Of a stretch of 64,000 bases of DNA, positions 32,583-41,428 are shown piece by piece. This stretch comes from RAM1 sp041905405 (lineage in GTDB: Bacteria > Pseudomonadota > Gammaproteobacteria > Burkholderiales > Burkholderiaceae_C): contig JAYRLC010000015.1 in assembly GCA_041905405.1 (NCBI GenBank), forward strand, positions 15,786 to 79,785, given 5' to 3'. The position numbers and the translations under genes are program-made. Each line of letters opens with the position of its first letter. The first letter of the stretch is position 1. The notes under the pieces are model-generated. The model was not told where the DNA came from. It ran no database searches and was given only the letters and a program-made list of their open reading frames with translations.

Positions 32583-33217
32583 ACGAGACTCTCGCCCACA
32601 ACTACCCCGTCATCGCGGGCCTGCTGCAGCGCAAGGGCTGGGACGTGCCTGCCACGCTGGACGTTCCGGCCGGCGCCGTGCTGTTTGACGAACACCAGCC
32701 CTGCCAGGGTTTCCCGCTGGTGCTGCAGGGCGAAGTGCGGGTCATGCGCGCATCCGCCGACGGCCGCAGCCTGGAGCTGTACCGCGTCACGCCGGGCGAG
32801 CTGTGCCTGGTGTCCAGCGCGTGCCTGTTCAGCGCCACGCCACTGACCGCGCGCGGCACGGCTACGCGGCCCACGACACTGATGCTCCTGACGCCGCAGA
32901 TGTTCCGCGCGGGACTGGACGACGCGCCGTTCCGCGACGACGTGCTGGCCCTGTTCGCGCAGCGCATGGCCGACCTGACGGCGCTGGTGGATGCCGTGGC
33001 CTTCCACCGGCTGGATGCCCGGCTGGCCGCGGCCCTGCTGGGCCACGGGAACGAGCTGGCCGTGACCCACCAGGCCCTGGCCGACGAGCTGGGCACGGTG
33101 CGCGAAATGGTCACGCGGCTGCTGCACCGCTTCGAGCGTGAGGGCTGGGTTGCGCTGTCGCGCGAACACATCCGCGTCCTGGACGGCGCCGCGCTGCGCC
33201 GCTGCGCGGGCGGCTGA
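32579..33217 (+). CDS. Crp/Fnr-family transcriptional regulator
   Basis: The 212-residue protein has a cyclic-nucleotide-type beta roll (VPAGAVLFDEHQPCQGFPLVLQGEVRV, then SLELYRVTPGELCLVSSACLFS) and a C-terminal HTH ( VTHQALADELGTVREMVTRLLHRFEREGWV ). Only three Cys are present and they do not match FNR's four-Cys [4Fe-4S] set, so oxygen sensing by FNR chemistry is unlikely; NO or haem sensing as in DNR is possible. It is cotranscribed with cueR and copZ (ATGA). It is a candidate reader of the three TTGAT-N4-GTCAA boxes in the window. Confidence 0.85.
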   Translation: MNETLAHNYPVIAGLLQRKGWDVPATLDVPAGAVLFDEHQPCQGFPLVLQGEVRVMRASADGRSLELYRVTPGELCLVSSACLFSATPLTARGTATRPTTLMLLTPQMFRAGLDDAPFRDDVLALFAQRMADLTALVDAVAFHRLDARLAAALLGHGNELAVTHQALADELGTVREMVTRLLHRFEREGWVALSREHIRVLDGAALRRCAGG

Positions 33218-33304
33218 CCCGGCCGCCCGGCCTGTGTAACCAAAGTCACCGACATGCCGGGCGTCGCGCGGTGCAATACAGGCATCACTCACAAGGAGCA
33301 TTCC

Positions 33305-33499
33305 ATGAAAGCAAACGTCGGCGGCATCGACCGCATCCTGCGCATCGTCATCGGCCTGGTTCTGGTCGGGCTGGCCGCTACCGGCACTGTCGGCTGGTGG
33401 GGCTGGCTGGGCCTGGTGCCGCTGGCCACAGGCCTGGTCGGCTGGTGCCCGCCCTATGCGCTGCTGGGCTTCAACACCTGCAAGGCGCCTGCCCGCTGA
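33305..33499 (+). CDS. DUF2892 (YgaP-like) small membrane protein
   Basis: The 64-residue protein KANVGGIDRILRIVIGLVLVGL has the DUF2892 N-terminus with two membrane helices and the closing GWCPPYALLGFNTC. The family is the membrane part of rhodanese YgaP and occurs with denitrification and low-oxygen genes. An AAGGAG site precedes the ATG. It follows the Crp/Fnr gene by 87 bases. Confidence 0.9.
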   Translation: MKANVGGIDRILRIVIGLVLVGLAATGTVGWWGWLGLVPLATGLVGWCPPYALLGFNTCKAPAR

Positions 33500-33557
33500 T
33501 ACACATGCACCACGGCCGCGCCGGTGCGATGCGGCGCGCGCCCCAGCGCGGTGCATT

Positions 33558-33590
33558 TTGTACACAATCACGCTGAAAGATTGCGTACAA
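33558..33590. promoter_or_regulatory. Two GntR (FCD)-type operator sites
   Basis: TTGTACACAA (33558-33567) and TTGCGTACAA (33581-33590) each fit the TTGTNNACAA form bound by FadR-subfamily GntR regulators, the second with one mismatch. Together they make a larger inverted repeat. They lie 32 bases before the pot-type ABC operon, whose last genes include such a regulator. Confidence 0.65.
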
Positions 33591-33621
33591 AGCTGGCACG
33601 GTTGATGCAACCGGCGCCGGC

Positions 33622-34668
33622 ATGGATGCCGCCGCCACCCCCATCTCCCCGCGCCCGGCCACGGCAGACGCCGCGGTTGAACTGATCGCGCTGACCAAGC
33701 GCTATGCCAGCGGCGCGCCCGCCGTGGACGCGATCAACCTGCGCATCCGAAGCGGCAGCTACTGCTGCCTGCTGGGCCCGTCGGGCTGCGGCAAGAGCAC
33801 AACGCTGCGCATGGTCGCAGGGCACGAGTCCGTGACCGGCGGCGACATCCTGCTGGAAGGGCGCAACATCACCGCACTGCCGGCCGCTGCCCGCGGCACG
33901 GCCATGATGTTCCAGAGCTTCGCGCTGTTTCCACACCTGTCCGCGCTGGACAACGTGGCCTTCAGCCTCAAGATGAAAGGCGTCGGCAAGGACGCGCGCC
34001 GCAAGCAAGCCCAGGACCTGCTGGAGCGCGTGGCCATGGGCCACCTGGCGCAGCGCAAACCCGGCGAGCTGTCGGGCGGCCAGCAGCAGCGCGTGGCGCT
34101 GGCGCGCGCGCTCATCACGCAGCCGCGCGTGCTGCTGCTGGACGAGCCGCTGTCCGCGCTGGACCCGTTCCTGCGCATCCAGATGCGCGCCGAGCTGCGC
34201 CGCTGGCAGAAGGAGCTGGGCCTGACCTTCATCCACGTGACGCACAGCCAGGAAGAAGCCATGGCCCTGGCCGACACCATGGTGGTCATGAACCACGGCC
34301 TGATCGAACAGGTCGGCTCCCCGCACGAGATCTACAACGCGCCCGCCACCGAGTTCGTCGCGCGCTTCATGGGCGGGCACAACGTCATCGCCACGCCATC
34401 GGGCAAGGTTGCCGTGCGCAACGACCAGATGCTGATCGCACCGGCCAACCCGACGGCGCCGGCCGAAGGGATTGCGGGGCTCGGCGCCACGGTCACGGAT
34501 GTGGAGTACCAGGGCACCTACGTGCTGCTGGGGCTGGACGCACAGACCAGCGCCGGGCCCGTCGGCGTGTCGGTCATGTTGCCCGAGGCCACCTTTGCCC
34601 ACCGGCCCTACGCCCCCGGCGAGTCCGTTCACCTGTCATGGCACGCGGCGCACGTGCTGCGCGCCTGA
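33622..34668 (+). CDS. Polyamine-type ABC transporter ATPase (PotA-like)
   Basis: A 348-residue ABC ATPase with Walker A LGPSGCGKSTTLRMVAG, Q-loop MMFQSFALFPHLSALDNVAF, signature LSGGQQQRVALARALITQPRVLLLDEPLSALD, H-loop THSQEEAMALADTMVVM and a C-terminal TOBE domain (about 280-348). The arrangement is that of spermidine/putrescine and related transporters. It starts the four-gene transporter operon, behind two GntR-type operator sites. Confidence 0.92.
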   Translation: MDAAATPISPRPATADAAVELIALTKRYASGAPAVDAINLRIRSGSYCCLLGPSGCGKSTTLRMVAGHESVTGGDILLEGRNITALPAAARGTAMMFQSFALFPHLSALDNVAFSLKMKGVGKDARRKQAQDLLERVAMGHLAQRKPGELSGGQQQRVALARALITQPRVLLLDEPLSALDPFLRIQMRAELRRWQKELGLTFIHVTHSQEEAMALADTMVVMNHGLIEQVGSPHEIYNAPATEFVARFMGGHNVIATPSGKVAVRNDQMLIAPANPTAPAEGIAGLGATVTDVEYQGTYVLLGLDAQTSAGPVGVSVMLPEATFAHRPYAPGESVHLSWHAAHVLRA

Positions 34669-34711
34669 GCCTTTTTCCATCCACCGCTTCACCAACCCAG
34701 GAGTCACCACC

Positions 34712-35986
34712 ATGTCCGACACCCTCGAACCCCAACACGCCGCCCAGGGCCTGCAGCGCCGCACCGTGCTGACCGGCATGGCCGGCATCCTGGCCACCGG
34801 CATGGCGCCGGCCATCGGCCAGGAAAAGATCACGCTGCGCTACCTGGGCACGGCCGTGAACCAGGACAAGGCCATCGCCGAGAAGTTCGAGAAGGACACC
34901 GGCATCAAGATCCAGTACGTGGCCGTCACCACCGACGACGTGACCAAGCGTGCCGTCACCGCGCCCAACAGCTTTGACCTGATCGACACCGAATACTTCT
35001 CGCTGAAAAAGATCGTGCCCACCGGCAACCTCAAAGGCATCGACACGAAGAAGATCAAGAACGCAGACAAGATCACCCCGCTGTTCACCAAGGGTGAAGT
35101 AGCCGGCAAGAAGGTCGGGGACCAGGGCACCGCGCCCAAAAAAGTCATGTACCTGGAAGGCGAAAAGAGCAAGAAGTTCAGCGCCGCCCCCACGCAGTTC
35201 ATGACGCTGATCCCCACCGTGTACAACGCCGACACGCTGGGCATCCGACCCGACCTGATCAAGCGCCCGATCACCAGCTGGGCCGAGCTGCTCAACCCCG
35301 AATTCAAGGGCAAGGCCGCGATCCTGAACATCCCTTCCATCGGCATCATGGACGCGGCCATGGTGGTGGAGGCCATGGGCAAGTACAAGTACCCCGACAA
35401 GGGCAACATGACCAAAAAGGAGATCGACCTCACGATCGCCACGCTGATCGAAGCCAAGAAGACCGGCCAGTTCCGCGCGCTGTGGAAGGACTTCAACGAA
35501 TCGGTCAACCTGATGGCCTCGGGCGAAGTCGTGATCCAGTCCATGTGGAGCCCCGCCGTGACGGCCGTGCGCACCAAGGGCATCGCCTGCAACTTCCAGC
35601 CGCTGAAGGAAGGCTACCGCGCCTGGGCCGCCGGCTTTGGCGTGCCGGCCACGCTGTCGGGCAAGAAGCTGGACGGCGCCTATGAGTTCATCAACTGGTT
35701 CCTGGACGGCTGGGCCGGCGCCTACCTGAACCGCCAGGGCTACTACAGCGCCGTGCTGGATACCGCCAAGGCCAAGATGGAAGCCTATGAATGGGCCTAC
35801 TGGATGGAAGGCAAGCCCGCCAGCCAGGACATCAAGAGCCCGAACGGGGATGTATTGGCGAAGGCTGGAAGCGTGCGCGACGGCGGCAGCTACGAGGCCC
35901 GCATGGGCGGCATCGCCTGCTGGAACGCGATCATGGACGAGAACGAATACATGGTGAAGAAGTGGAACGAGTTCGTCGCCGCCTGA
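34712..35986 (+). CDS. Polyamine-type ABC substrate-binding protein
   Basis: The 424-residue exported protein has an LQRRTVLTGMAGILATGMAPAIG leader, where twin Arg suggests the Tat route. The mature part resembles SBP_bac_8/PotD-like proteins (KITLRYLGTAVNQDKAIAEKFEKDTGIKIQYV; later WAELLNPEFKGKAAILN and GEVVIQSMWSPAVTAVR). It is Lys-rich. The ligand may not be polyamine, since this subgroup also takes up opines and other cationic compounds. It lies 43 bases after the ATPase gene. Confidence 0.88.
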   Translation: MSDTLEPQHAAQGLQRRTVLTGMAGILATGMAPAIGQEKITLRYLGTAVNQDKAIAEKFEKDTGIKIQYVAVTTDDVTKRAVTAPNSFDLIDTEYFSLKKIVPTGNLKGIDTKKIKNADKITPLFTKGEVAGKKVGDQGTAPKKVMYLEGEKSKKFSAAPTQFMTLIPTVYNADTLGIRPDLIKRPITSWAELLNPEFKGKAAILNIPSIGIMDAAMVVEAMGKYKYPDKGNMTKKEIDLTIATLIEAKKTGQFRALWKDFNESVNLMASGEVVIQSMWSPAVTAVRTKGIACNFQPLKEGYRAWAAGFGVPATLSGKKLDGAYEFINWFLDGWAGAYLNRQGYYSAVLDTAKAKMEAYEWAYWMEGKPASQDIKSPNGDVLAKAGSVRDGGSYEARMGGIACWNAIMDENEYMVKKWNEFVAA

Positions 35987-35990
35987 TGTC

Positions 35991-36890
35991 ATGACACACA
36001 GCACCACGTCCCCCCCCCGAACCCTCGCCGCCTGGTGGCAGGCGGCGCCGTTCACGGCGGTGTTCGTGGTGTTCTTCCTGATCCCGCTGGCCCTCGTGCT
36101 GATGGTCAGCTTCTGGAACTTCAACGAGTACGAGCTGATTCCCGGCTTCACGCTGCGCAACTACCTCGGCATATTCGAGGGATGCGGCGCGCTCACCGAG
36201 CATGGCGACCTGTGCGTCACGCTCAACACTTACCTGTCGACGCTGAAGTTCTGCCTGTTGGTGTGGCTGATCACCCTGGTGCTGGGCTTCAGCGTCGCGT
36301 ACTTCCTGGCGTTTCATGTGCGGTCGTCGGGCATGCAGACCGCGCTGTTCGTGCTGTGCACGGTGCCGTTCTGGACCAGCAACGTGATCCGCATGATCTC
36401 GTGGGTACCGCTGCTGGGCCGCAACGGCCTGGTCAACCAGGGCCTGATGGGACTGGGCCTGGTGGACCAGCCGGTGGAATGGCTGTTGTTTTCGGACTTC
36501 TCGGTCGTGCTGGCGTTCGTGCACCTGTACACCATGTTCATGATCGTGCCGATCTTCAACAGCATGATGCGCATCGACCGCAGCCTGCTGGAGGCCGCCA
36601 GCGACAGCGGCGCCAGCGGCTGGCAGACCCTGTGGAACGTGATCGTGCCGCTTTGCAAAACCGGCATCATCATCGGCTCGATCTTCGTCATCACCATCGT
36701 CATGGGCGACTTCGTGACCATCGGCGTGATGGGCGGGCAGCAGATCGCGTCGGTGGGGAAGATCATCCAGGTGCAGACCTCGTACCTGCAGTTCCCGCTG
36801 GCCGCGGCCAACGCCGTGATCCTGCTGGCCGTGGTGCTCATGATCATCTGGGGCCTCACGCGCCTCGTCGATATTCGCAAGGAGCTGTGA
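35991..36890 (+). CDS. Polyamine-type ABC permease (PotB-like)
   Basis: A 299-residue membrane protein with six segments and the EAA loop EAASDSGASGWQTLWNVIVPLCKTGI (about 197-222), which docks on the ATPase. It starts four bases after the binding-protein stop and ends two bases before the next permease start, so the three are one transcript. Confidence 0.92.
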   Translation: MTHSTTSPPRTLAAWWQAAPFTAVFVVFFLIPLALVLMVSFWNFNEYELIPGFTLRNYLGIFEGCGALTEHGDLCVTLNTYLSTLKFCLLVWLITLVLGFSVAYFLAFHVRSSGMQTALFVLCTVPFWTSNVIRMISWVPLLGRNGLVNQGLMGLGLVDQPVEWLLFSDFSVVLAFVHLYTMFMIVPIFNSMMRIDRSLLEAASDSGASGWQTLWNVIVPLCKTGIIIGSIFVITIVMGDFVTIGVMGGQQIASVGKIIQVQTSYLQFPLAAANAVILLAVVLMIIWGLTRLVDIRKEL

Positions 36891-36892
36891 CC

Positions 36893-37774
36893 ATGCAGGC
36901 CCGCACCTCCGACGCCCGCGCACCAGGCTTCTGGCCTTTGGCGGCGGTCTTCGCCGCGTTCGTGCTGTTCATGTACGGGCCGATGTTCGTGATCTTCATC
37001 CTGAGCTTCCAGGGACCCGAGGGGGGCCTGACCTTTCCCATGCGCGGGGTGTCGCTGCACTGGTTCCACAAGCTGGCCGAGGGGCTGGGCACGGTGGACA
37101 TAGGCGCGGCGTTCCGCCGCTCCCTCATGCTGGGCGCCGTGGTCATGGCCTTCACCGTCGTGCTGTCGGTGCTGGCCGGGCTGGCGTTCCGCAAGAAGCT
37201 GGCCGGCGGCAACGCGCTGTTCTACGTCACCGTGGCCAGCCTCATCATGCCCAGCATCATCGTGTCGCTGGGCATCGGCCTGCAGTTCCGCCTGCTGGAC
37301 ACGGGCATCAAAAGCCAGCTGAGCGAATCCATGCTGGAGAATTACGGCACCGCGCTGGGCCTTCTGACCTCGGCCCTGGGCGCCCACCTGACCTGGACCT
37401 TGCCGTTCGGCCTGCTCATCATGTTTGCCGTGTTCAACCGCTTCAACCCCGCCTACGAGGAAGCCGCGCGCGACCTGGGCGCCACACCCTGGCAGACCTT
37501 CCGCCACGTGGTGCTGCCGCTGATCGGGCCGTCGGTGGTGGGCATCGGCATGTTCGGCTTCACGCTGAGCTGGGACGAGATCGCGCGCACCTCGCAGGCC
37601 ATCGGCGACGTCAACACGCTGCCGCTGGAACTGCAGGGCCTGACCTCCACCGTCACCACGCCGGCCATCTATGCGCTGGGCACCGTCACCACCGTCGTGT
37701 CATTTGCCGTCATGGGCGTGGCCGTGGGCCTGGCGCTGTGGCTGGGCCGGCGCCAGAAAAAGGGCGCGCGGTGA
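36893..37774 (+). CDS. Polyamine-type ABC permease (PotC-like)
   Basis: The 293-residue six-segment membrane protein has EAA loop EEAARDLGATPWQTFRHVVLPLIGPS. The start MQARTSDARAPG was chosen since it follows the preceding stop at once with a GGAG site upstream; longer frames would run through the previous gene. Its stop overlaps the GTG of the GntR regulator. Confidence 0.92.
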   Translation: MQARTSDARAPGFWPLAAVFAAFVLFMYGPMFVIFILSFQGPEGGLTFPMRGVSLHWFHKLAEGLGTVDIGAAFRRSLMLGAVVMAFTVVLSVLAGLAFRKKLAGGNALFYVTVASLIMPSIIVSLGIGLQFRLLDTGIKSQLSESMLENYGTALGLLTSALGAHLTWTLPFGLLIMFAVFNRFNPAYEEAARDLGATPWQTFRHVVLPLIGPSVVGIGMFGFTLSWDEIARTSQAIGDVNTLPLELQGLTSTVTTPAIYALGTVTTVVSFAVMGVAVGLALWLGRRQKKGAR

Positions 37775-38478
37775 AAGACGCCGCCACGCCGCTTTCCGAT
37801 GCCGACATCTACGAGCGCGTGGTCTCGGCCATCCTGGACCATCGCCTGCCGCCCGGCACGCGCATCGTCGAGGACAAGCTCGCCAGCGCGTTTGGCGTGT
37901 CGCGCACGCGCATCCGCCCGGTGCTGGTGCGGCTGGCCAACGAGCAGGTCGTCACGCTCACGCCCAACCGCGGCGCCACCATCGCGCAGCCCAGCGAACA
38001 GGAGGCGCGCGAGGTGTTCGAGGTGCGCCGCCTGATCGAGCCGCGGCTGGTGGAACTGTTCATCGAACGGGCCACGCCGGCCGACATGAAGCGGCTCAAG
38101 GCATGCATCGACGACGAGGAGTCGGCCCGCCAGGTGGGCGACATGCGCCGCGCGATCCGCCTGTCAGGCGACTTCCACCTCGTGCTGGCCGAATGCGCAG
38201 GCCACCAGACACTGGGCCGCATCCTGCGCGAGCTGACCTCGCGCACCTCGCTCATCCTCATGACCTACAGCGCGCCCCACGCCAGCGAACGCGAAGAGGC
38301 CACGGCCTGCGGCTGCCGTGAGCACCGCGCGCTGCTGGACGCCATTCGCCTGCACGACGCCAAAGAAGCCTCCCAGCGCATGCGCGACCACCTGTCGCGC
38401 CTGGAATCGCAGCTGCGCTTCACCGGCCCGTCGGACGCCACGCCGGACCTGTCCACGCTGTTCGGCAAAGTCGCCTGA
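37771..38478 (+). CDS. GntR-family regulator, FCD (FadR) subfamily
   Basis: The 235-residue protein has the GntR winged helix (IYERVVSAILDHRLPPGTRIVEDKLASAFGVSRTRIRPVLVRLANEQVVTLTPNRGATIAQPS) and a helical FCD effector domain with metal-site Asp/His residues (SGDFHLVLAECAGH, then EHRALLDAIRLHD). The GTG overlaps the permease stop (GTGA), so I prefer it to the GTG 33 bases upstream. It probably represses the operon by binding the sites at 33558-33590, sensing the imported ligand or a product. Confidence 0.88.
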   Translation: MKDAATPLSDADIYERVVSAILDHRLPPGTRIVEDKLASAFGVSRTRIRPVLVRLANEQVVTLTPNRGATIAQPSEQEAREVFEVRRLIEPRLVELFIERATPADMKRLKACIDDEESARQVGDMRRAIRLSGDFHLVLAECAGHQTLGRILRELTSRTSLILMTYSAPHASEREEATACGCREHRALLDAIRLHDAKEASQRMRDHLSRLESQLRFTGPSDATPDLSTLFGKVA

Positions 38479-38499
38479 ACACGACAAGCACGAACCGGC

Positions 38500-39240
38500 A
38501 TGCGCCGCCTGCTCGTCATCAACCCCAACACCTCCGCGTCCGTCAGCGCGCTGCTGCAGGCGCATGTGCAGGCCGCGGCCGGATCGCATGTGCAGGTGCG
38601 CACCGTCACGGCCCGCTTCGGCGCGCCCTACATCGCCGACGAGGCGAGCTACGCCGTGGCGGGCCACGCCACGCTGGACGCCTGGGCCGCGGCGCTGGCC
38701 GGCGGCGACCCACCCGACGCCGTGCTGATCGGCTGCTTTGGTGACCCTGGCCTCATGGCCCTGCGCGAAAGCAGCCCCGCGCCCGCCACCGGCCTGGCGG
38801 AGGCCGCCTTCATCGAGGCGGCGCGCCATGGCCGGTTTGCCATCGTGACCGGCGGCGCGCGCTGGGGCCCGATGCTGCAGCGCCTGGCGCAGGCCCTGGG
38901 GCATGGCGCGGCGCTGGCCGGCATCCATACCGTGGCGCCCACCGGCGCGCAACTCGCAGCCGACCCGGCCGGCGCGCGTGCGCTGCTGGAGCAGGCCTGC
39001 CGCGACGCGGTGCGCCAGCTCGGCGCGCAGGCGGTCATCGTCGGCGGCGCCGGCCTGGCCGGCATGGCTGCGGCTATCCAGCCGGGGCTGGACGTGCCGT
39101 TGATCGACAGCGTGCAGGCCGGCGCGCGCTGGGCACTGCGCACCCACACACCACCACCCGAACGCGCAAAGGCAGGGTTTGACGTGCCCTGGCACCACCT
39201 GTCGCCCGAACTCACGGCATTGGGCACGCCTGCGGGCTGA
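38500..39240 (+). CDS. Asp/Glu/hydantoin racemase-superfamily protein lacking one catalytic Cys
   Basis: The 246-residue protein has the family's NPNTS motif (residues 8-12) and the first catalytic Cys in LIGCFGDPGL (Cys79). Where the second active-site Cys is expected ('GCAG'), it reads VGGAGLAG (Gly183). Without this base it cannot be an ordinary two-base racemase; single-Cys superfamily members include maleate isomerase-like and decarboxylase-like enzymes. It lies 21 bases after the GntR gene, so it likely acts on the transported compound. Confidence 0.75.
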   Translation: MRRLLVINPNTSASVSALLQAHVQAAAGSHVQVRTVTARFGAPYIADEASYAVAGHATLDAWAAALAGGDPPDAVLIGCFGDPGLMALRESSPAPATGLAEAAFIEAARHGRFAIVTGGARWGPMLQRLAQALGHGAALAGIHTVAPTGAQLAADPAGARALLEQACRDAVRQLGAQAVIVGGAGLAGMAAAIQPGLDVPLIDSVQAGARWALRTHTPPPERAKAGFDVPWHHLSPELTALGTPAG

Positions 39241-39333
39241 ACCGTCCTGCCGGTGGAACGGTGGCAGCTCGCGCGTTGCGTTGACAATCGCGGCCTGCGT
39301 CCCCATTTACAAAACCTTCACAGGAGGTTCCCC

Positions 39334-40194
39334 ATGTCCACGGCGTCCCAAGTCCAGCAACCCCGCCGCGCCGAGCGGCTCGTCACCGGCCAGCCCACCA
39401 GCGACGGCGCAGGCGTCAAGCTCACGCGCGTGCTCACCCACGACCTGCAGCAGCGGCTGGACCCGTTCCTGATGCTGGACAACTTCGCCAGCGACAACCC
39501 CGACGACTACGGCGCCGGCTTTCCGAGCCACCCGCACCGCGGCTTCGAGACCGTGAGCTACATGCTCACCGGCAACATGCGCCACAAGGACAGCGCGGGC
39601 CACGAAGGCCTGATCACAGACGGCGGCGTGCAGTGGATGACCGCCGGACGTGGCGTCATCCACAGCGAAATGCCCGAGCAGAAGGACGGCGTGATGGAGG
39701 GCTTTCAGCTCTGGCTGAACCTGCCGGGCAAGGACAAGCTCTGCGCGCCCTGGTACCGCGACATCCAGAGCCCCGACATCCCCGAATACACCACGGACAG
39801 CGGCGTGCGCGTGCGCGTGATCGCGGGCGACAGCAACGGCACCACTGGTGCGGTACAGCGCGACGCGACCCAGCCGCTGTACCTGGACCTGATCTTTCCC
39901 GACGGCGGCGGCACGTTCAGCCAGCTGCTGCCCGCGGGGCACAACGCGTTTGCCTTCGTGTACCGCGGCAGCGTGCAGGTCGCCGGCACGGCCGTGGACC
40001 GCAACCGCATGGCCATCCTGGCCAACGAAGGCGACGGCGTGACCATCACGGCCACCGGCCCCGCCCGCGCCCTGCTGATCGCCGGGCGGCCGCTGCGCGA
40101 GCCGATCGCGCAGTACGGGCCGTTCGTGATGAACACGCGCGACGAGCTGATCCAGGCGGTGGAGGATTTCCAGAGCGGGCGGCTGGCGGTGTGA
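39334..40194 (+). CDS. Pirin-family protein
   Basis: A 286-residue bicupin. The N-terminal cupin has LDPFLMLDNFASDNPDDYGAGFPSHPHRGFETVSYMLTG with metal-binding His residues (HPHRG), then GGVQWMTAGRGVIHSEMP and a Pirin_C domain (FSQLLPAGHNAFAFVYRGSVQVAG). Bacterial pirins can be quercetinase-like or redox modulators. A CAGGAGG site lies 7 bases upstream of the ATG. It is a single gene. Confidence 0.92.
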   Translation: MSTASQVQQPRRAERLVTGQPTSDGAGVKLTRVLTHDLQQRLDPFLMLDNFASDNPDDYGAGFPSHPHRGFETVSYMLTGNMRHKDSAGHEGLITDGGVQWMTAGRGVIHSEMPEQKDGVMEGFQLWLNLPGKDKLCAPWYRDIQSPDIPEYTTDSGVRVRVIAGDSNGTTGAVQRDATQPLYLDLIFPDGGGTFSQLLPAGHNAFAFVYRGSVQVAGTAVDRNRMAILANEGDGVTITATGPARALLIAGRPLREPIAQYGPFVMNTRDELIQAVEDFQSGRLAV

Positions 40195-40266
40195 CGGGTA
40201 CAAGAGATTTGCAATTGAAAACCAAAGCACTCATAAAATGCGGGTTTTTGATCCCGGAGGCTTTGT

Positions 40267-40791
40267 ATGCCCGGCAGCAAACTCGCCTTGAACGACACCG
40301 CGCCCCAGCAGCGGCTTGCCGACCTGATGCACGTCATCCGTGGAGAAAAGGTGTTGCTGGATACTGATCTGGCGGAGCTTTATGGCGTACCGACAAAGGT
40401 GCTGAACCAGGCCGTCAGGCGCAATCTGGAACGCTTTCCCGGTGACTTTATGTTCCAGTTGTCCACAAGCGAAGCGGAAGGCATGCGGTCACAAACTGTG
40501 ACCGCATCCCGACGGAACATTGGCGCACCGCCCTACGCCTTCACCGAACAAGGCGTCGCCATGCTATCCAGCGTGCTGCGTTCCCAGCGCGCCGTTGAGG
40601 TCAACATTGCGATCATGCGCACCTTCGTGCAATTGCGCCGCCTCATGGACTCCAACCGCGACCTGGCGCGCCGCATCGAGGCCATGGAAACACGCTATGA
40701 CGAGCAGTTCTCGGCCGTTTTCGACGCCATCAAGCAGCTCGTCGCCGACGACCAGAAGCGCAAGGCAAAACGGCCCATCGGCTTTCTCTGA
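40267..40791 (+). CDS. ORF6N-domain protein
   Basis: The 174-residue protein has the ORF6N/KilA-N-type DNA-binding domain (VIRGEKVLLDTDLAELYGVPTKVLNQAVRRNLERFPGDFMFQLS, then PYAFTEQGVAMLSSVLRSQRAVEVNIAIMRTFVQLR) and a C-terminal coiled coil with basic tail. Such proteins come from phages and plasmids. The leader is AT-rich and carries GGAGG, suggesting transfer. No phage genes are nearby, so it is probably a domesticated or stranded cargo gene. Confidence 0.88.
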   Translation: MPGSKLALNDTAPQQRLADLMHVIRGEKVLLDTDLAELYGVPTKVLNQAVRRNLERFPGDFMFQLSTSEAEGMRSQTVTASRRNIGAPPYAFTEQGVAMLSSVLRSQRAVEVNIAIMRTFVQLRRLMDSNRDLARRIEAMETRYDEQFSAVFDAIKQLVADDQKRKAKRPIGFL

Positions 40792-40924
40792 GCCGACTAC
40801 ACCGCGTTCAACCAACTTTACACAGCATCACGCCCCGCAAATGGGGCCGATACATGCGCCGCCCACACTTGCCTTCAACCTGATGCCGATGTCCGGCCTC
40901 AGGCTCCTCTGAAAGGAAGCTCGC

Positions 40925-41419
40925 ATGAAACTCGCTCACACCCGTTTGCTGGCCGCCGGCCTGGTCGCCACCTTTGCCGCCGCCGCCATGGCCCAGACGC
41001 CGCCCGCGCCGCCCGCCGACGGCAAGCCCGGCATGCACCAGCGCATGGGCAAGTTCGACCCGGCCAAGATGAAAGAGCGCATGGCGCAGCGTCAGGCCGA
41101 ACTCAAGCAGAAGCTGGCCATCACGCCCGCGCAGGAAGGCGCGTGGACGGCCTGGACCGCCGCGCTGCAGCCGCCCGCGGCGCGCCCCGCGCACCCCAGC
41201 CGCGAAGAGATCGCCAAGCTGACCACGCCCCAGCGCATCGACCAGATGCGCGCCATGCGCGCGCAGCGCCAGTCGCAGATGGACAAGCGCGCCGACGCCA
41301 CCAACACCTTCTACGCCGCGCTCACGCCCGAGCAGAAGAAGGTGTTTGACGCCGAGACGCTGCGCTTTGGCGGCCACCGCGGTGGCCACGGCGGCCCGGG
41401 CATGCACCACCGCGGCTGA
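40925..41419 (+). CDS. Periplasmic Spy/CpxP-like protein
   Basis: A 164-residue protein with signal peptide cleaved at AMA-Q (residue 23). The mature part is helical and rich in Met, Gln and Lys (MKERMAQRQAELKQKLAITPAQEGAWTAWTAAL), with two LTxxQ-like turns (ITPAQ, LTPEQ), as in Spy/CpxP chaperones. The His/Gly-rich tail (FGGHRGGHGGPGMHHRG) could bind metal. Likely an envelope-stress or metal-stress chaperone. GAAAGGAAG precedes the ATG. Confidence 0.78.
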   Translation: MKLAHTRLLAAGLVATFAAAAMAQTPPAPPADGKPGMHQRMGKFDPAKMKERMAQRQAELKQKLAITPAQEGAWTAWTAALQPPAARPAHPSREEIAKLTTPQRIDQMRAMRAQRQSQMDKRADATNTFYAALTPEQKKVFDAETLRFGGHRGGHGGPGMHHRG

Positions 41420-41428
41420 TCCGCGCGG

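Noticed and set aside
32579..33217. Naming the Crp/Fnr protein as FNR
   Set aside because: FNR needs four Cys for its [4Fe-4S] cluster; only three are present and they lie in other places.
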